A stretch of 64,000 bases of DNA from Streptomyces tsukubensis. Lineage in GTDB: Bacteria; Actinomycetota; Actinomycetes; Streptomycetales; Streptomycetaceae. The notes below the pieces were generated by a model. The model saw nothing but the letters and a program-made list of their open reading frames with translations, searched no databases and was not told the DNA's origin. The translations under genes and the position numbers were made by a program. Below are positions 17,712 to 26,895 of this stretch, one piece after another; within the stretch, counting starts at the first letter, position 1, and every line of letters starts with the position of its first letter. The DNA lies in contig NZ_CP020700.1 of NCBI RefSeq assembly GCF_003932715.1, positions 5,788,501-5,852,500 on the forward strand. Reading direction: 5' to 3'.

Positions 17712-18527
17712 ATGAACGTGGCGGAGCAACCGGACTCGCGACCGTACGGAGGGGCGCCCGGCAGCCCGTACGCGCCCTGGCCGGTCAACGAGCTGGAGGA
17801 GACCCTCGCCGCCTCCCTGGGCGACCCGGGCGCGGGCGCCCGGGTCGTCGAGGTGCTCGGCCGCAGCCCCGTCTGGGTGCCGCTGCCCAACGGCGGCGGG
17901 CCCGAGAGCAGGGAACTCGACCTGCCGATGGTCGAGATCGACGGCGCGGCCTACGTCCCCGTCTTCAGCTCCGAGGAGCAGTACCGGGCCTGCGTCGGCG
18001 AGCTGATGTCGTACACGGTCGCACCCGCCCGTGACTTCGCCCGCGGACTGCCGCCGCAGGTCGGCATCGTGCTCAATCCGGACGGGACCGTCGGGGTCCC
18101 GCTGCCGCCGGCCGCCGTCGCCGAACTCTGCAGGGCCGGGCACAGCCCGCTGGACGGCCCGGCGAGCGGCGGCCGGGTCCGGCTCTCCGAACCCGACTGG
18201 CAGGACGATCCGGTGGACTTCCTGGCGGCTGCGTCGGAGGAGTTCGGGGCGGTGGGCGTGGTGGCCACCGCGCGCCGGGCTCTGGCCTCCGTCGAGGGCG
18301 ACGACCCCGCGCTCTTCATCGGCGTCCAGCTCTTCCCCGCCGGAACCCCGGAGGCCGTACTCGACGCCCTGGGCCGCGCCCTGGGCCGCTGCGCGGTTCG
18401 CTGGCCGGTGAACACGATCTTCCTGGACCTGACCGACGATCCGGTGGCCGACTGGTTCCGTACCTCGGTACGGCCCTTCTTCGAGGGCGAACTCCGTCTC
18501 CGCGGCGGCGCGGGGGCCCGTCTCTAG
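17712..18527 (+). CDS. SseB family protein (first copy)
   Basis: A 271-residue protein. The N-terminal SseB-like domain (about 28-130: NELEETLAASLGD, RSPVWVPLP, VPVFSSEEQYRA) is followed by a C-terminal SseB-type domain with RLSEPDWQDDPVDFL and VNTIFLDLTDDPVADWF. SseB was named for enhanced serine sensitivity in E. coli. Its biochemical role is unclear, but it sits here beside serine/glycine genes. The start is ATG 17712 behind GGGGAGAGGG. The final G of the TAG stop is the first base of a MITE. A paralogue follows just beyond that element. Confidence 0.85.
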   Translation: MNVAEQPDSRPYGGAPGSPYAPWPVNELEETLAASLGDPGAGARVVEVLGRSPVWVPLPNGGGPESRELDLPMVEIDGAAYVPVFSSEEQYRACVGELMSYTVAPARDFARGLPPQVGIVLNPDGTVGVPLPPAAVAELCRAGHSPLDGPASGGRVRLSEPDWQDDPVDFLAAASEEFGAVGVVATARRALASVEGDDPALFIGVQLFPAGTPEAVLDALGRALGRCAVRWPVNTIFLDLTDDPVADWFRTSVRPFFEGELRLRGGAGARL

Positions 18528-18734
18528 GCCGTGTCTGACAAATAGCGTCGTCCGCCCGTAGGGCGGGGCCTGCGGCGGTCGGTGCGTGCAATCGCAAGGC
18601 GGAGGGTTTCCCTCGTACTGGACGTACTCGGGAAATCCCGACAACGCTGGGGGCACCTCCCGTGCCCGAAGGGCACAGGGGGAGAGTGTGCGTGCCGGGC
18701 GTCGCGGGCCAGACGGGATTTGTCAGACACGGCC
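18527..18734. mobile_element. 208-bp MITE with 17-bp perfect terminal inverted repeats
   Basis: GGCCGTGTCTGACAAAT (18527-18543) and its exact complement (18718-18734) bound a non-coding 208-bp unit flanked by TA on both sides (TCTA before, TAGA after). A TA target duplication is that of IS630/mariner-type transposases. The interior has a small hairpin (TGCCCGAAGGGCA) but no transposase, so the element is mobilised in trans. It inserted at the end of the first sseB-like gene and preserved its TAG stop. Confidence 0.88.
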
Positions 18735-18909
18735 TAGATCCTGTCGGGGCAGCAGAAGGCCCCGCCGTACGGTCCGCGGGGAACCGGCCGACGACCCCGC
18801 CGCGTCGCGGAGGACGCCACCAAACGAAGGGGCGCGCCGTAAGCTGGGGGCGGTCCGGGCCGCGGCCCGGGGGTACGGACGACCGTTGGGACAAGAGGGG
18901 CGGGACAGG

Positions 18910-19689
18910 GTGAGCGCGTCAGGCACGGCCGCGGCCGGGCAGATCGAGCACATGCTCCGCCAGGTGACGCCGGGGCGCTACGACGCGTACGAGGCGCTCC
19001 TCTCGGCCCTCGCCGATCCGGCCGGCGGCCGGATCTGGATGCTGCTGTGGAACGGCCGTCCCGGCACGCCGGACGCCCAGTACGGCAATCTGGAGGTCGA
19101 CGGCCACGGCTACGCGCCCGCCGTCACCTCCGCCCAGGAACTCTCCGCGTCGGGCTGGAGCCGTGCCCACGAGGTGGTCAGCGGGCTCGACATCGCCCGC
19201 GCCCTCTACCCCGACCGCTGGGGCATCTGGCTCAATCCGCATGCCCCCGGCGGCGGGGTCGGCATCCCGTGGACCGATCTGCGGCGGATCGCGACCGGGC
19301 TCGACCGGATGCCCGCAGGCCCGCTGCGGCTCTCCGAACCGGCGATCGACATCCCCCAGTTCTACGCCCTGCTGGCACGGAACGCCCAGCAGACCCCGGC
19401 GGTCCGCTCGCTGCGGCGAGCCTGGGTGCAGCCCGCGCTCGGCGCCCCCTATCTGGCCATCGGGCTGGACCTGTACGACACCAGCCGTCCGTCCGTGGAC
19501 GCGGTGCGGGCCATGATGCAGCAGTCCATCGCGGCGGTGCCCGACGGGCTGCCGGTGTCGACGGTCGCGCTCTCCGACGAGTACGACCCGGTGGGGATGT
19601 GGCTGCTGGCCCATGCCCGGCCGTTCTACGACCGCGAGGCCCAGGCCGCCCCCGCCGGCTACGGCTACCCGCCCGCCGCCGGTCGCTGA
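18910..19689 (+). CDS. SseB family protein (second copy)
   Basis: A 259-residue paralogue of the preceding gene with the same two-part layout. ALLSALADPAGGRIWMLLW opens the N-terminal domain. GIWLNPHAPGGGVGIPWTDL and LRLSEPAIDIPQFYALLAR match the first copy's NPDGTVGVPLPPAAV and RLSEPDWQDDPVDFL. I chose GTG 18910, since the longer frame runs back through the MITE and is not a real N-terminus. The two copies look like a tandem duplication now separated by the MITE, which may carry or have replaced the promoter of this gene. Confidence 0.82.
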   Translation: MSASGTAAAGQIEHMLRQVTPGRYDAYEALLSALADPAGGRIWMLLWNGRPGTPDAQYGNLEVDGHGYAPAVTSAQELSASGWSRAHEVVSGLDIARALYPDRWGIWLNPHAPGGGVGIPWTDLRRIATGLDRMPAGPLRLSEPAIDIPQFYALLARNAQQTPAVRSLRRAWVQPALGAPYLAIGLDLYDTSRPSVDAVRAMMQQSIAAVPDGLPVSTVALSDEYDPVGMWLLAHARPFYDREAQAAPAGYGYPPAAGR

Positions 19690-20292
19690 TCCCGTCTCCT
19701 CCACGGCGGTATGCCCGCCGGCTCCTCCGCGCTGCCGGGCTCCGGTCGGTGACCATACGGCCGGAGACCGTCCGGAACCCCCATCCTGCGACCGTTCCGG
19801 CCATCCGACGGGTGGCCGGTACACCGTGACCGGCCTGCGGACGGCCGAATGTCGCGCACCTGTTCGGGGAGCGCCGGAGTCCGCCGACCCGCCTAGGGTT
19901 TCCCCTCAAGATCAGGTTCATGGCAAGGAAACTGCGGATACGGCTTCCGGGGCGCCTTGGATTCTCAGGACCTCAACTGTCCGATAATCGGAAACTGGCT
20001 CAACTGCCCTGGGTACCAAGGGAGATGGCGTCCCGCTCAGCCGCCGATACCGTCCGGATAACGGATTCCCTCGCCATGCATCACGTTTGGGCAACCATTG
20101 GCCGGGAGGTCTGGCGAGTGATCGCAGCACCGTTGAAGACTCCCGCAGCAGGGGGACATTCGTCCCCGCGTGCCGCCGGGTCGAACGTACTTCTTGTACC
20201 AACTGCTCCACGTGCACCAGATGTTGTGAAAGAAGCCGCTACAGCGGCGGGTACGGGCCGGTCACCTCCGGCCGAGAGGGGTCCCCACCACG
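19690..20292. other. Long promoter region of the peptide transporter operon
   Basis: This 603-bp gap has no supported gene. From about 19900 to 20110 it is less GC-rich than its surroundings. It contains the 13-bp palindrome TCCGATAATCGGA (19980-19992) and a related GGATAACGGATTCC about 75 bp further on. GCCGCTACAGCGGC (20235-20248) is a small inverted repeat close to the first gene. The length suggests regulated expression of the operon. Confidence 0.45.
19980..19992. promoter_or_regulatory. Palindrome, candidate operator before the opp-type operon
   Basis: TCCGATAATCGGA is a perfect 6-1-6 palindrome in the AT-richer part of the leader region, about 300 bp before the first permease start. 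The recognising regulator is not identifiable. Confidence 0.3.
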
Positions 20293-21297
20293 ATGACGGC
20301 ACCAATGCACGACACGAGCGCGGACGCGGAGAAGACCGCGACCGGCGAGGTCGCGGCGGCTGTAGTCAAGAAGTCTGTCGAAGGGCGGTCTCTGCGGCAG
20401 ATCGCCTGGTCCCGGCTGAAGCGGGACAAGCTGGCGCTGGCAGGCGGCATCGTTGTCATCTTCCTCGTGCTCGTCGCGGTCTTCGCCCCGCTGATCGTCG
20501 ACCTCTTCGGCCATCCGCCGAACAAGTTCCACCAGGACAAGCTGGACCCGCTGTTCAACACCCCGAAGGGCGACTTCGGCGGCATCAGCTCCGAGCATCT
20601 GCTGGGCGTCGAGCCGAACACCGGGCGCGACGTCTTCAGCCGGGTGGTCTACGGGGCCCGGATCTCGCTGCTGGTGGCCTTCCTCGCCGCGGTCGTGGCC
20701 GTGTTCCTCGGCACCCTCTTCGGCATCGTCGCCGGTTACTTCGGCGGCTGGGTCGACGCGATCATCAGCCGGGTCATGGACATGCTGCTCTCCTTCCCGC
20801 AGCTCCTCTTCATCATCTCCCTGGTCGCGGTGTTGCCCAACGACCTGTTCGGACTCACCGGGTCCAGCGTCAGAATCGCCATCCTGGTCGCGGTGATCGG
20901 CTTCTTCGGCTGGCCCTACGTCGGGCGCATCGTGCGCGGCCAGACCCTGTCGCTGCGCGAGAAGGAGTACATCGAGGCCGCCCGCAGCCTGGGCGCGGGC
21001 CGCCGCTACGTCCTCTTCAAGGAACTGCTGCCCAACCTCGTGGCCCCGATCACCGTCTACGCGACGCTGATGATCCCGACCAACATCCTCACCGAGGCGG
21101 CGCTCAGCTTCCTCGGGGCCGGTGTCCGCCCGCCGACCGCGTCCTGGGGCCAGATGCTCTCCACCGCGGTCAAGACCTACGAGTCCGACCCGACCTTCAT
21201 GGTGATCCCCGGCCTGGCGATCTTCATCACGGTGCTGGCCTTCAACCTCTTCGGCGACGGCGTGCGGGACGCGCTCGACCCCAAGGGCACCCGGTGA
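20293..21297 (+). CDS. ABC transporter permease, OppC/DppC type
   Basis: A 334-residue inner-membrane subunit of a peptide-class importer. The N-terminal soluble lead ends in SLRQIAWSRLKRDKLALAGG before the first helix. There is a large external loop with HLLGVEPNTGRDVFSRVVYG, then five helices. The cytoplasmic EAA loop reads YIEAARSLGAGRRYVLFKEL, the coupling site for the ATPases. The start is ATG 20293, with AGAGGGG upstream. It is first in the order permease, binding protein, permease, ATPase, ATPase, which differs from the textbook oppABCDF order but is common in Streptomyces. Confidence 0.92.
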   Translation: MTAPMHDTSADAEKTATGEVAAAVVKKSVEGRSLRQIAWSRLKRDKLALAGGIVVIFLVLVAVFAPLIVDLFGHPPNKFHQDKLDPLFNTPKGDFGGISSEHLLGVEPNTGRDVFSRVVYGARISLLVAFLAAVVAVFLGTLFGIVAGYFGGWVDAIISRVMDMLLSFPQLLFIISLVAVLPNDLFGLTGSSVRIAILVAVIGFFGWPYVGRIVRGQTLSLREKEYIEAARSLGAGRRYVLFKELLPNLVAPITVYATLMIPTNILTEAALSFLGAGVRPPTASWGQMLSTAVKTYESDPTFMVIPGLAIFITVLAFNLFGDGVRDALDPKGTR

Positions 21298-21425
21298 GCA
21301 CCCCCGGCGGCCCCGCCCGGCCGCCGCAGACAACAGAACGTGCCCCTGCCACACCTGTCAGGCGGCTCCCCGATGGTTTCCCGGCGTCGAGCAGGGACCG
21401 CGCTACTCCGGAGGTTGCAACAACC

Positions 21426-23198
21426 ATGACTCCCCAACGTTCGTCGAGGCCCGGGCGTATCGCCGTGGCGGCCCTGGTCGTGGCCGCCCTCACGGCCACC
21501 GCGGCGTGTGGTGGCGGTGGCGACGACGACAAGGCAGGCGGCAAGGGCGCCGGCTTCAACGCCGGCGCCAAGGGCATCGCGAACCCGTCCACCAAGACGG
21601 GCGGCACCCTGAAGTTCATCGGCAAGCAGGATCTGGACTCGGCCGACCCGACCCGCCAGTACTACGGCATGGCCTGGGACTTCTCCCGCTTCTACTCGCG
21701 TCAGCTCGTCAGCTACGCCACCAAGCCGGGCGCCGCCGGTGCCGAGCTGGTGCCGGACCTGGCCGCCGGGAAGGCCGTCATCACCAACGGCGGCAAGACC
21801 TACACGTACAAGCTCCGGGACGGGATCACCTGGGAGGACGGCACCCCGATCACGTCCAAGGACATCAAGTACGGCATCCAGCGCGTCTGGGCGACGGACG
21901 TCCTGCCCGGCGGCCCCGCCTACCTGCGCCAGGTCCTCGACCCGGCCGGTGCCTACAAGGGCCCGTACAAGGACACCACCCCGGACAAGCTCGGTCTGAA
22001 GGCCATCCTGACGCCCGACGACAAGACCATCGTCTTCAACCTGCCCAAGGCCAACGGCGACTTCGAGCAGATGCTCGCCATGCCGGCCGGCTCCCCGGTG
22101 AAGCGGGAGAAGGACAACGGCGCGCAGTACCAGCTGAAGCCGTTCTCCTCCGGCCCGTACAAGTTCGAGAAGTACGAGCCGAAGAAGAGCATCAGCCTGG
22201 TCCGCAACGACAAGTGGAACAAGGCCTCCGACCCGATCCGCCCGGCCCTGCCGGACAAGATCACGGTCACCATCAACTCGAACATCGAGGCCATCGACGA
22301 GCTGCTCATCAAGGGCGAGTACGACGTCGACCTGAACGCCACGGGCATGGGCCAGGCCGGCCGTACCAAGGCGCTCAAGGAGCACAAGGACAACGTCGAC
22401 AACATGACGACGAGCTTCGTCCGCTACGTCGACATCGTCAGCACCCTGGCGCCCTTCAACAACATCGAGTGCCGCAAGGCGGTCATCTACGCGACCGACT
22501 TCGCCTCCATCCAGCAGGTCCGCGGCGGCCCGCAGGCCGGTGGCGACATCGCGCCCAACATGCTGCCGAAGGACGTCAAGGGCTCGGACGACTACGACCC
22601 GTTCGGCGTGCTGGCGCGCAAGGGCAAGCCGGACACCGCCAAGGCCAAGGAAGCCCTGAAGGCCTGTGGCAAGCCGGAGGGCTTCTCCACCAACATCAGC
22701 GCCCGCAGCAACAACCCGGGTGAGGTCCAGGCCGCCGAGGCCCTCCAGGAGTCGCTGTCCGCGGTCGGCATCAAGACCCAGGTCGACCCGATCGACGGCG
22801 CCGAGTCGTCGAGCATCACCGGCTCGCCCGCGGTCGTCAAGCAGCGCAACCTCGGTCTGATCATGACCGGCTGGGGTCCGGACTTCCCGACCGGCCAGGG
22901 CTTCTCGCAGCCGATCATCGACGGTCGTTTCATCGCGGACAACGCGAACTACAACATGTCGCAGACGAACGACCCGAAGATCAACAAGTTCTTCGACGAC
23001 GCGCTGCTGGAGACCGACCCCAACAAGGCCGGTGAGATCTACAAGCAGATGAACCACGCCGTCGCGGACCTCGCCGTCCAGATGCCGCTGGTGTACGAGA
23101 AGAACATCACCTGGCGCAGCTCGCGGCTGACCAACGCCTACTCCACCGCGGCGTACAGCGGTCGCTACGACTACGTCACCCTCGGCGTCGTCAAGTAG
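21426..23198 (+). CDS. Oligopeptide-type substrate-binding lipoprotein
   Basis: A 590-residue SBP_bac_5-family protein. The signal sequence has Arg residues near the start and a hydrophobic core, then a lipobox ending TAAC with Cys28 as the lipidated residue, followed by a Gly/Asp linker. The mature domain shows YTYKLRDGITWEDGTPITSKD and KYGIQRVW, typical of peptide-binding proteins, and LIMTGWGPDFPTGQGF. The start is ATG 21426 behind GGAGG. It captures the extracellular ligand for the flanking permeases. A strong hairpin after its stop probably keeps its mRNA more abundant than that of the downstream genes. Confidence 0.93.
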   Translation: MTPQRSSRPGRIAVAALVVAALTATAACGGGGDDDKAGGKGAGFNAGAKGIANPSTKTGGTLKFIGKQDLDSADPTRQYYGMAWDFSRFYSRQLVSYATKPGAAGAELVPDLAAGKAVITNGGKTYTYKLRDGITWEDGTPITSKDIKYGIQRVWATDVLPGGPAYLRQVLDPAGAYKGPYKDTTPDKLGLKAILTPDDKTIVFNLPKANGDFEQMLAMPAGSPVKREKDNGAQYQLKPFSSGPYKFEKYEPKKSISLVRNDKWNKASDPIRPALPDKITVTINSNIEAIDELLIKGEYDVDLNATGMGQAGRTKALKEHKDNVDNMTTSFVRYVDIVSTLAPFNNIECRKAVIYATDFASIQQVRGGPQAGGDIAPNMLPKDVKGSDDYDPFGVLARKGKPDTAKAKEALKACGKPEGFSTNISARSNNPGEVQAAEALQESLSAVGIKTQVDPIDGAESSSITGSPAVVKQRNLGLIMTGWGPDFPTGQGFSQPIIDGRFIADNANYNMSQTNDPKINKFFDDALLETDPNKAGEIYKQMNHAVADLAVQMPLVYEKNITWRSSRLTNAYSTAAYSGRYDYVTLGVVK

Positions 23199-23217
23199 TC
23201 CACCGCACCCGAGGATC

Positions 23218-23258
23218 CCGGTGGTGACCCGCAGCCTCACGGCGCGGGTCACCACCGG
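23218..23258 (+). terminator. Intra-operon hairpin after the binding-protein gene
   Basis: CCGGTGGTGACCCGC (23218-23232) and GCGGGTCACCACCGG (23244-23258) form a perfect 15-bp stem with an 11-base loop, 19 bases after the lipoprotein stop. It lacks a U-tract. Partial termination or 3' protection would raise binding protein over permease. Confidence 0.7.
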
Positions 23259-23303
23259 CACCACCCCACCATCGCCCAACCCGCCAGTCCCGAAGGGCAG
23301 GTG

Positions 23304-24368
23304 ATGGCCTCGGGCGGCGGCCGCGGAGTCCGAAACCCGGACCCCGCGGCCGCCGCCGGGCCGCGCACAGTGCTTGCTTACGTCATCCGGCGATTGTTCG
23401 CCGTCGCCATGATGCTGTTGGTCGTGACCCTGACGACCTTCGTCATCTTCTTCGTGCTCCCCAAGTGGGCCGGTTCCGATCCGGCGTATCTCTTCGCCGG
23501 AAAGCAGGCCGACCCCGCCGCGATCGAGGGCATCCGGAAGAAGCTGGGCCTCGCCGATCCGGTGCTGGTGCAGTTCTGGAACTTCGTCCAGGGCATCTTC
23601 GCCGGCCGGGAGTACGCCAACGGCACCGATGTCACCAAGTGCCCTGCCCCCTGCTTCGGCTACTCCTTCCGTACCGAACAGGCCGTATGGCCGCAGCTCA
23701 CCGAGGCGATCCCGGTCACCCTGTCGCTCGCGGGCGGCGCCTGTCTGCTCTGGGTCGTCGGCGGTGTCGCCGCCGGTGTGGTCTCCGCACTGCGCCGCGG
23801 CACCCTCTGGGACCGGGCCGCGATGACGGTCGCCCTGGCCGGTGTCTCCCTCCCCATCTACTTCACCGGTCTGATCTCGCTGGCCGTTTTCAGCTGGCAG
23901 CTGGACTGGGTCAGCGGGGAGTACGAGGCCCTGGCGGACGACCCCGCCCAGTGGTTCCAGAGCCTGATACTGCCGTGGATCACCCTGGCCTTCCTGTACG
24001 CCGCGATGTACGCCCGGCTCACCCGCGCCACCATGCTGGAGATCATGGGCGAGGACTACATCCGGACCGCCCGCGCCAAGGGACTGACCGAGCGGGTCGT
24101 CATCGGACGGCACGCCATGCGCTCCACCTGGACGCCCGTCCTCACCCTGCTCGGACTCGACCTCGGGGCCCTGCTCGGCGGCGCCGTGCTCACCGAGTCC
24201 ACGTACAACCTGCCCGGGCTCGGCAAGCTCGCCATCGAGTCGATCAGCTCCAAGGACCTTCCGCTGATCCTCGGCGTCACCCTCTTCGCCGCCCTGTTCA
24301 TCTGTGTCGCGAACCTCGTCGTGGACATGCTGTACGCCGTCGTCGACCCGCGAGTGAGGATCGGATGA
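23304..24368 (+). CDS. ABC transporter permease, OppB/DppB type
   Basis: A 354-residue permease. The conserved first helix (VIRRLFAVAMMLLVVTLTTF) comes after a roughly 27-residue Gly/Ala-rich lead. A long external loop contains YFTG-flanked helices, and the EAA loop reads YIRTARAKGLTERVVIGRH. The end is typical ([15 protein letters not shown]). I chose ATG 23304, six bases behind AAGGG; GTG 23301 is equally possible. Its TGA overlaps the following ATPase start as ATGA. It pairs with the OppC-type permease encoded upstream. Confidence 0.92.
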   Translation: MASGGGRGVRNPDPAAAAGPRTVLAYVIRRLFAVAMMLLVVTLTTFVIFFVLPKWAGSDPAYLFAGKQADPAAIEGIRKKLGLADPVLVQFWNFVQGIFAGREYANGTDVTKCPAPCFGYSFRTEQAVWPQLTEAIPVTLSLAGGACLLWVVGGVAAGVVSALRRGTLWDRAAMTVALAGVSLPIYFTGLISLAVFSWQLDWVSGEYEALADDPAQWFQSLILPWITLAFLYAAMYARLTRATMLEIMGEDYIRTARAKGLTERVVIGRHAMRSTWTPVLTLLGLDLGALLGGAVLTESTYNLPGLGKLAIESISSKDLPLILGVTLFAALFICVANLVVDMLYAVVDPRVRIG

Positions 24369-25543
24369 CCGAGTCGAAGAAGTCCGAGGCCACCGAAGCC
24401 CCGACCACCGAAGCCGCGGCCGCCGAAGCCCCGACCACCGAAGCCGCGGCCGCCGAAGCCCCGGCGACCGCGCCCGGTGAGGTGGCCCCCGCGGGAGCTC
24501 CCGCGCCCACCGCGTTCCTGGAGGTCCGGGATCTGCGTGTGCACTTCCCCACCGACGACGGTCTGGTCAAGTCCGTCGACGGGCTGAGCTTCCGGCTGGA
24601 GAAGGGCAAGACCCTCGGGATCGTCGGCGAGTCCGGCTCCGGGAAGTCCGTCACCTCGCTGGGGATCATGGGCCTGCACACCGCGGGCCAGCACGGCCGC
24701 GGCAAGGCCCGGATATCCGGCGAGATCTGGCTGGACGGTAAGGAACTCCTGAGCAGCGACCCGGACGAGGTGCGCAAGCTCCGCGGCCGGCAGATGGCGA
24801 TGATCTTCCAGGATCCGCTGTCCGCGCTCCACCCGTACTACACCATCGGCCGTCAGATCGTGGAGGCCTACCGGGTCCACCACGACGTCGACAAGAAGGC
24901 CGCCAGGACCCGGGCGATCGAAATGCTCGACCGGGTCGGTATCCCCCAGCCCGACAAGCGGGTCGACAGCTATCCGCACGAGTTCTCCGGCGGGATGCGC
25001 CAGCGCGCGATGATCGCGATGTCGCTGGTCAACAACCCCGAACTGCTGATCGCCGACGAGCCGACGACCGCGCTCGACGTGACCGTGCAGGCGCAGATCC
25101 TCGACCTGATGCGCGACCTCCAGAAGGAGTTCGGCTCCGCGGTCGTCATCATCACCCACGACCTCGGCGTCGTCGCCGAACTCGCGGACGACATCCTGGT
25201 GATGTACGGCGGACGCTGCGTCGAGCGCGGACCGGCCGAGCAGGTCTTCTACGAGCCGCAGCACCCCTACACCTGGGGTCTGCTGGGCTCCATGCCGAGG
25301 ATCGACCGGGACCAGACCGAGCGGCTCATCCCGGTCAAGGGCTCCCCGCCCAGCCTGATCAACATCCCCGACGGCTGCGCCTTCAACCCGCGGTGCCCGT
25401 ACGCCGACGTACCCAAGGACAATGTGACGCGCACCGTCCGCCCCGAACTCCAGGAGGTGGGCGGACGGCACTTCTCCGCCTGCCACATGTCCAAGGAGGA
25501 GCGGACGCGGATCTGGACCGAAGAGATTGCGCCCAAGCTGTGA
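24365..25543 (+). CDS. Peptide ABC transporter ATPase, OppD type
   Basis: A 392-residue ATPase. The N-terminus has an unusual acidic Ala/Glu/Thr-rich tail (residues 2-45) built from a 30-bp direct repeat encoding [10 protein letters not shown] twice. The ATPase core follows with Walker [10 protein letters not shown]-loop [11 protein letters not shown], signature FSGGMRQR, Walker [13 protein letters not shown] and the H-loop ITHDLGV. The C-terminal oligopeptide domain has Cys-containing [10 protein letters not shown] and FSACH, as in oppD-family proteins that bind an iron-sulfur cluster. It is translationally coupled at both ends (ATGA and GTGA overlaps). Confidence 0.93.
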   Translation: MTESKKSEATEAPTTEAAAAEAPTTEAAAAEAPATAPGEVAPAGAPAPTAFLEVRDLRVHFPTDDGLVKSVDGLSFRLEKGKTLGIVGESGSGKSVTSLGIMGLHTAGQHGRGKARISGEIWLDGKELLSSDPDEVRKLRGRQMAMIFQDPLSALHPYYTIGRQIVEAYRVHHDVDKKAARTRAIEMLDRVGIPQPDKRVDSYPHEFSGGMRQRAMIAMSLVNNPELLIADEPTTALDVTVQAQILDLMRDLQKEFGSAVVIITHDLGVVAELADDILVMYGGRCVERGPAEQVFYEPQHPYTWGLLGSMPRIDRDQTERLIPVKGSPPSLINIPDGCAFNPRCPYADVPKDNVTRTVRPELQEVGGRHFSACHMSKEERTRIWTEEIAPKL

Positions 25544-26844
25544 GTGACAACGTGAAGATTCCCCAGCAGGCCGACCGGACCGGAGCGGACGACCGGCCCG
25601 AGGCACTGCTCCGGGTCGAGGGCCTGGTCAAGCACTTCCCGATCCGCAAGGGGCTGCTGCGGCGGCAGACCGGGGCCGTCCAGGCGGTCGACGGGCTCTC
25701 CTTCGACGTCCGTCCCGGCGAGACCCTGGGCGTCGTCGGCGAGTCCGGCTGCGGAAAGTCGACCATGGGCCGGCTGATCACGAGGCTGCTGGAGCCGACC
25801 GGCGGGCGCATCGAGTTCCAGGGGCACGACATCACGCACCTCGGGGTCGCGGGCATGCGTCCGCTGCGCCGGGACGTCCAGATGATCTTCCAGGACCCGT
25901 ATTCGTCGCTGAACCCCCGGCACACCATCGGCACCATCGTCTCGGCGCCGTTCCGGCTCCAGGGCATCGAGCCCGAGGGCGGGGTCAAGAAGGAGGTCCA
26001 GCGGCTGCTGGGGCTCGTGGGGCTCAACCCCGAGCACTACAACCGCTATCCGCACGAGTTCTCCGGCGGCCAGCGCCAGCGCATCGGCATCGCCAGGGCG
26101 CTGGCCCTGAAGCCGAAGCTGGTGGTCGCGGACGAGCCGGTCTCGGCGCTGGACGTGTCGATCCAGGCCCAGGTGGTCAATCTCCTGGACGACCTCCAGG
26201 AAGAGCTGGGCCTCACCTATGTGATCATCGCCCACGACCTTTCCGTGATCCGTCATGTCTCGGACCGGATCGCGGTGATGTACCTGGGCAAGATCGTCGA
26301 GCTGGCGGACCGCAAGTCGCTCTACGAGTCGCCCATGCATCCGTACACCAAGGCACTGCTGTCGGCCGTTCCGGTGCCGGACCCGCGGCGGCGGGGTGTC
26401 AAGAGCGACCGGATCCTGCTCAAGGGCGATGTCCCCTCGCCGATCGCGCCCCCGCCGGGCTGCCGCTTCCACACCCGCTGCTGGAAGGCGACGGAGCTGT
26501 GCCGGACGCAGGAGCCGCCGCTGGTCGAGCTGCGCCCGGGGCAGCAGGTCGCCTGCCACCACCCGGAGAATGCGGAGGATGCCGAGAACGCAGCGGGCAC
26601 CGGCGGGTCGACTCCCGGCGACAAGCTCCTGACGTCGGCGCGGGAGGCGGTCGAGATCGTCAGCGCGGTGCCGAAGGCGGCTGAGGGCAAGGACCCGGAG
26701 GCCGGAACCGGAACGGACCCCGGGGCCGGAGCCGCGACCGGCGGGACCACGGACGGGACCGCGGCCGGGACTGCGGCCGGGACCGAGGAGGAGACCACCG
26801 GCGGGACGGCCGCCGCCGACGGTCCGGAGGACACCGGGAAGTAG
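25540..26844 (+). CDS. Peptide ABC transporter ATPase, OppF type, with Gly/Thr-rich tail
   Basis: A 434-residue ATPase. Its core has Walker [11 protein letters not shown]-loop [12 protein letters not shown], signature FSGGQRQR, Walker [13 protein letters not shown] and the H-loop IAHDLSV. The Cys-rich C-terminal domain reads [17 protein letters not shown] and ACHHPEN. Beyond it lies an extra tail of about 90 residues rich in Gly, Thr, Ala and Glu ([19 protein letters not shown]), absent from most OppF proteins and likely disordered. The start is GTG 25540, overlapping the OppD stop as GTGA. It completes the transporter. Confidence 0.93.
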   Translation: MSDNVKIPQQADRTGADDRPEALLRVEGLVKHFPIRKGLLRRQTGAVQAVDGLSFDVRPGETLGVVGESGCGKSTMGRLITRLLEPTGGRIEFQGHDITHLGVAGMRPLRRDVQMIFQDPYSSLNPRHTIGTIVSAPFRLQGIEPEGGVKKEVQRLLGLVGLNPEHYNRYPHEFSGGQRQRIGIARALALKPKLVVADEPVSALDVSIQAQVVNLLDDLQEELGLTYVIIAHDLSVIRHVSDRIAVMYLGKIVELADRKSLYESPMHPYTKALLSAVPVPDPRRRGVKSDRILLKGDVPSPIAPPPGCRFHTRCWKATELCRTQEPPLVELRPGQQVACHHPENAEDAENAAGTGGSTPGDKLLTSAREAVEIVSAVPKAAEGKDPEAGTGTDPGAGAATGGTTDGTAAGTAAGTEEETTGGTAAADGPEDTGK

Positions 26845-26895
26845 TCCGCGGCAGCGGAACCGAGCGGGCGCCGGACGAGGCGGCACAATCGTCCG

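Noticed and set aside
18586..18909. Extension of the second SseB-like gene back through the MITE
   Set aside because: The frame is open only by chance across the element; homology to the first copy begins after GTG 18910.
19920..21425. N-terminal extension of the binding protein through the permease gene
   Set aside because: This frame is out of register with the permease and only by chance lacks stops; the lipoprotein signal at 21426 with a GGAGG site is the real start.
21177..24113. A 978-codon minus-strand frame across the transporter genes
   Set aside because: It is a high-GC antisense shadow: Val/Gly/Asp/Arg-rich, no ribosome site, no domain, and fully covered by well-supported plus-strand transporter genes.
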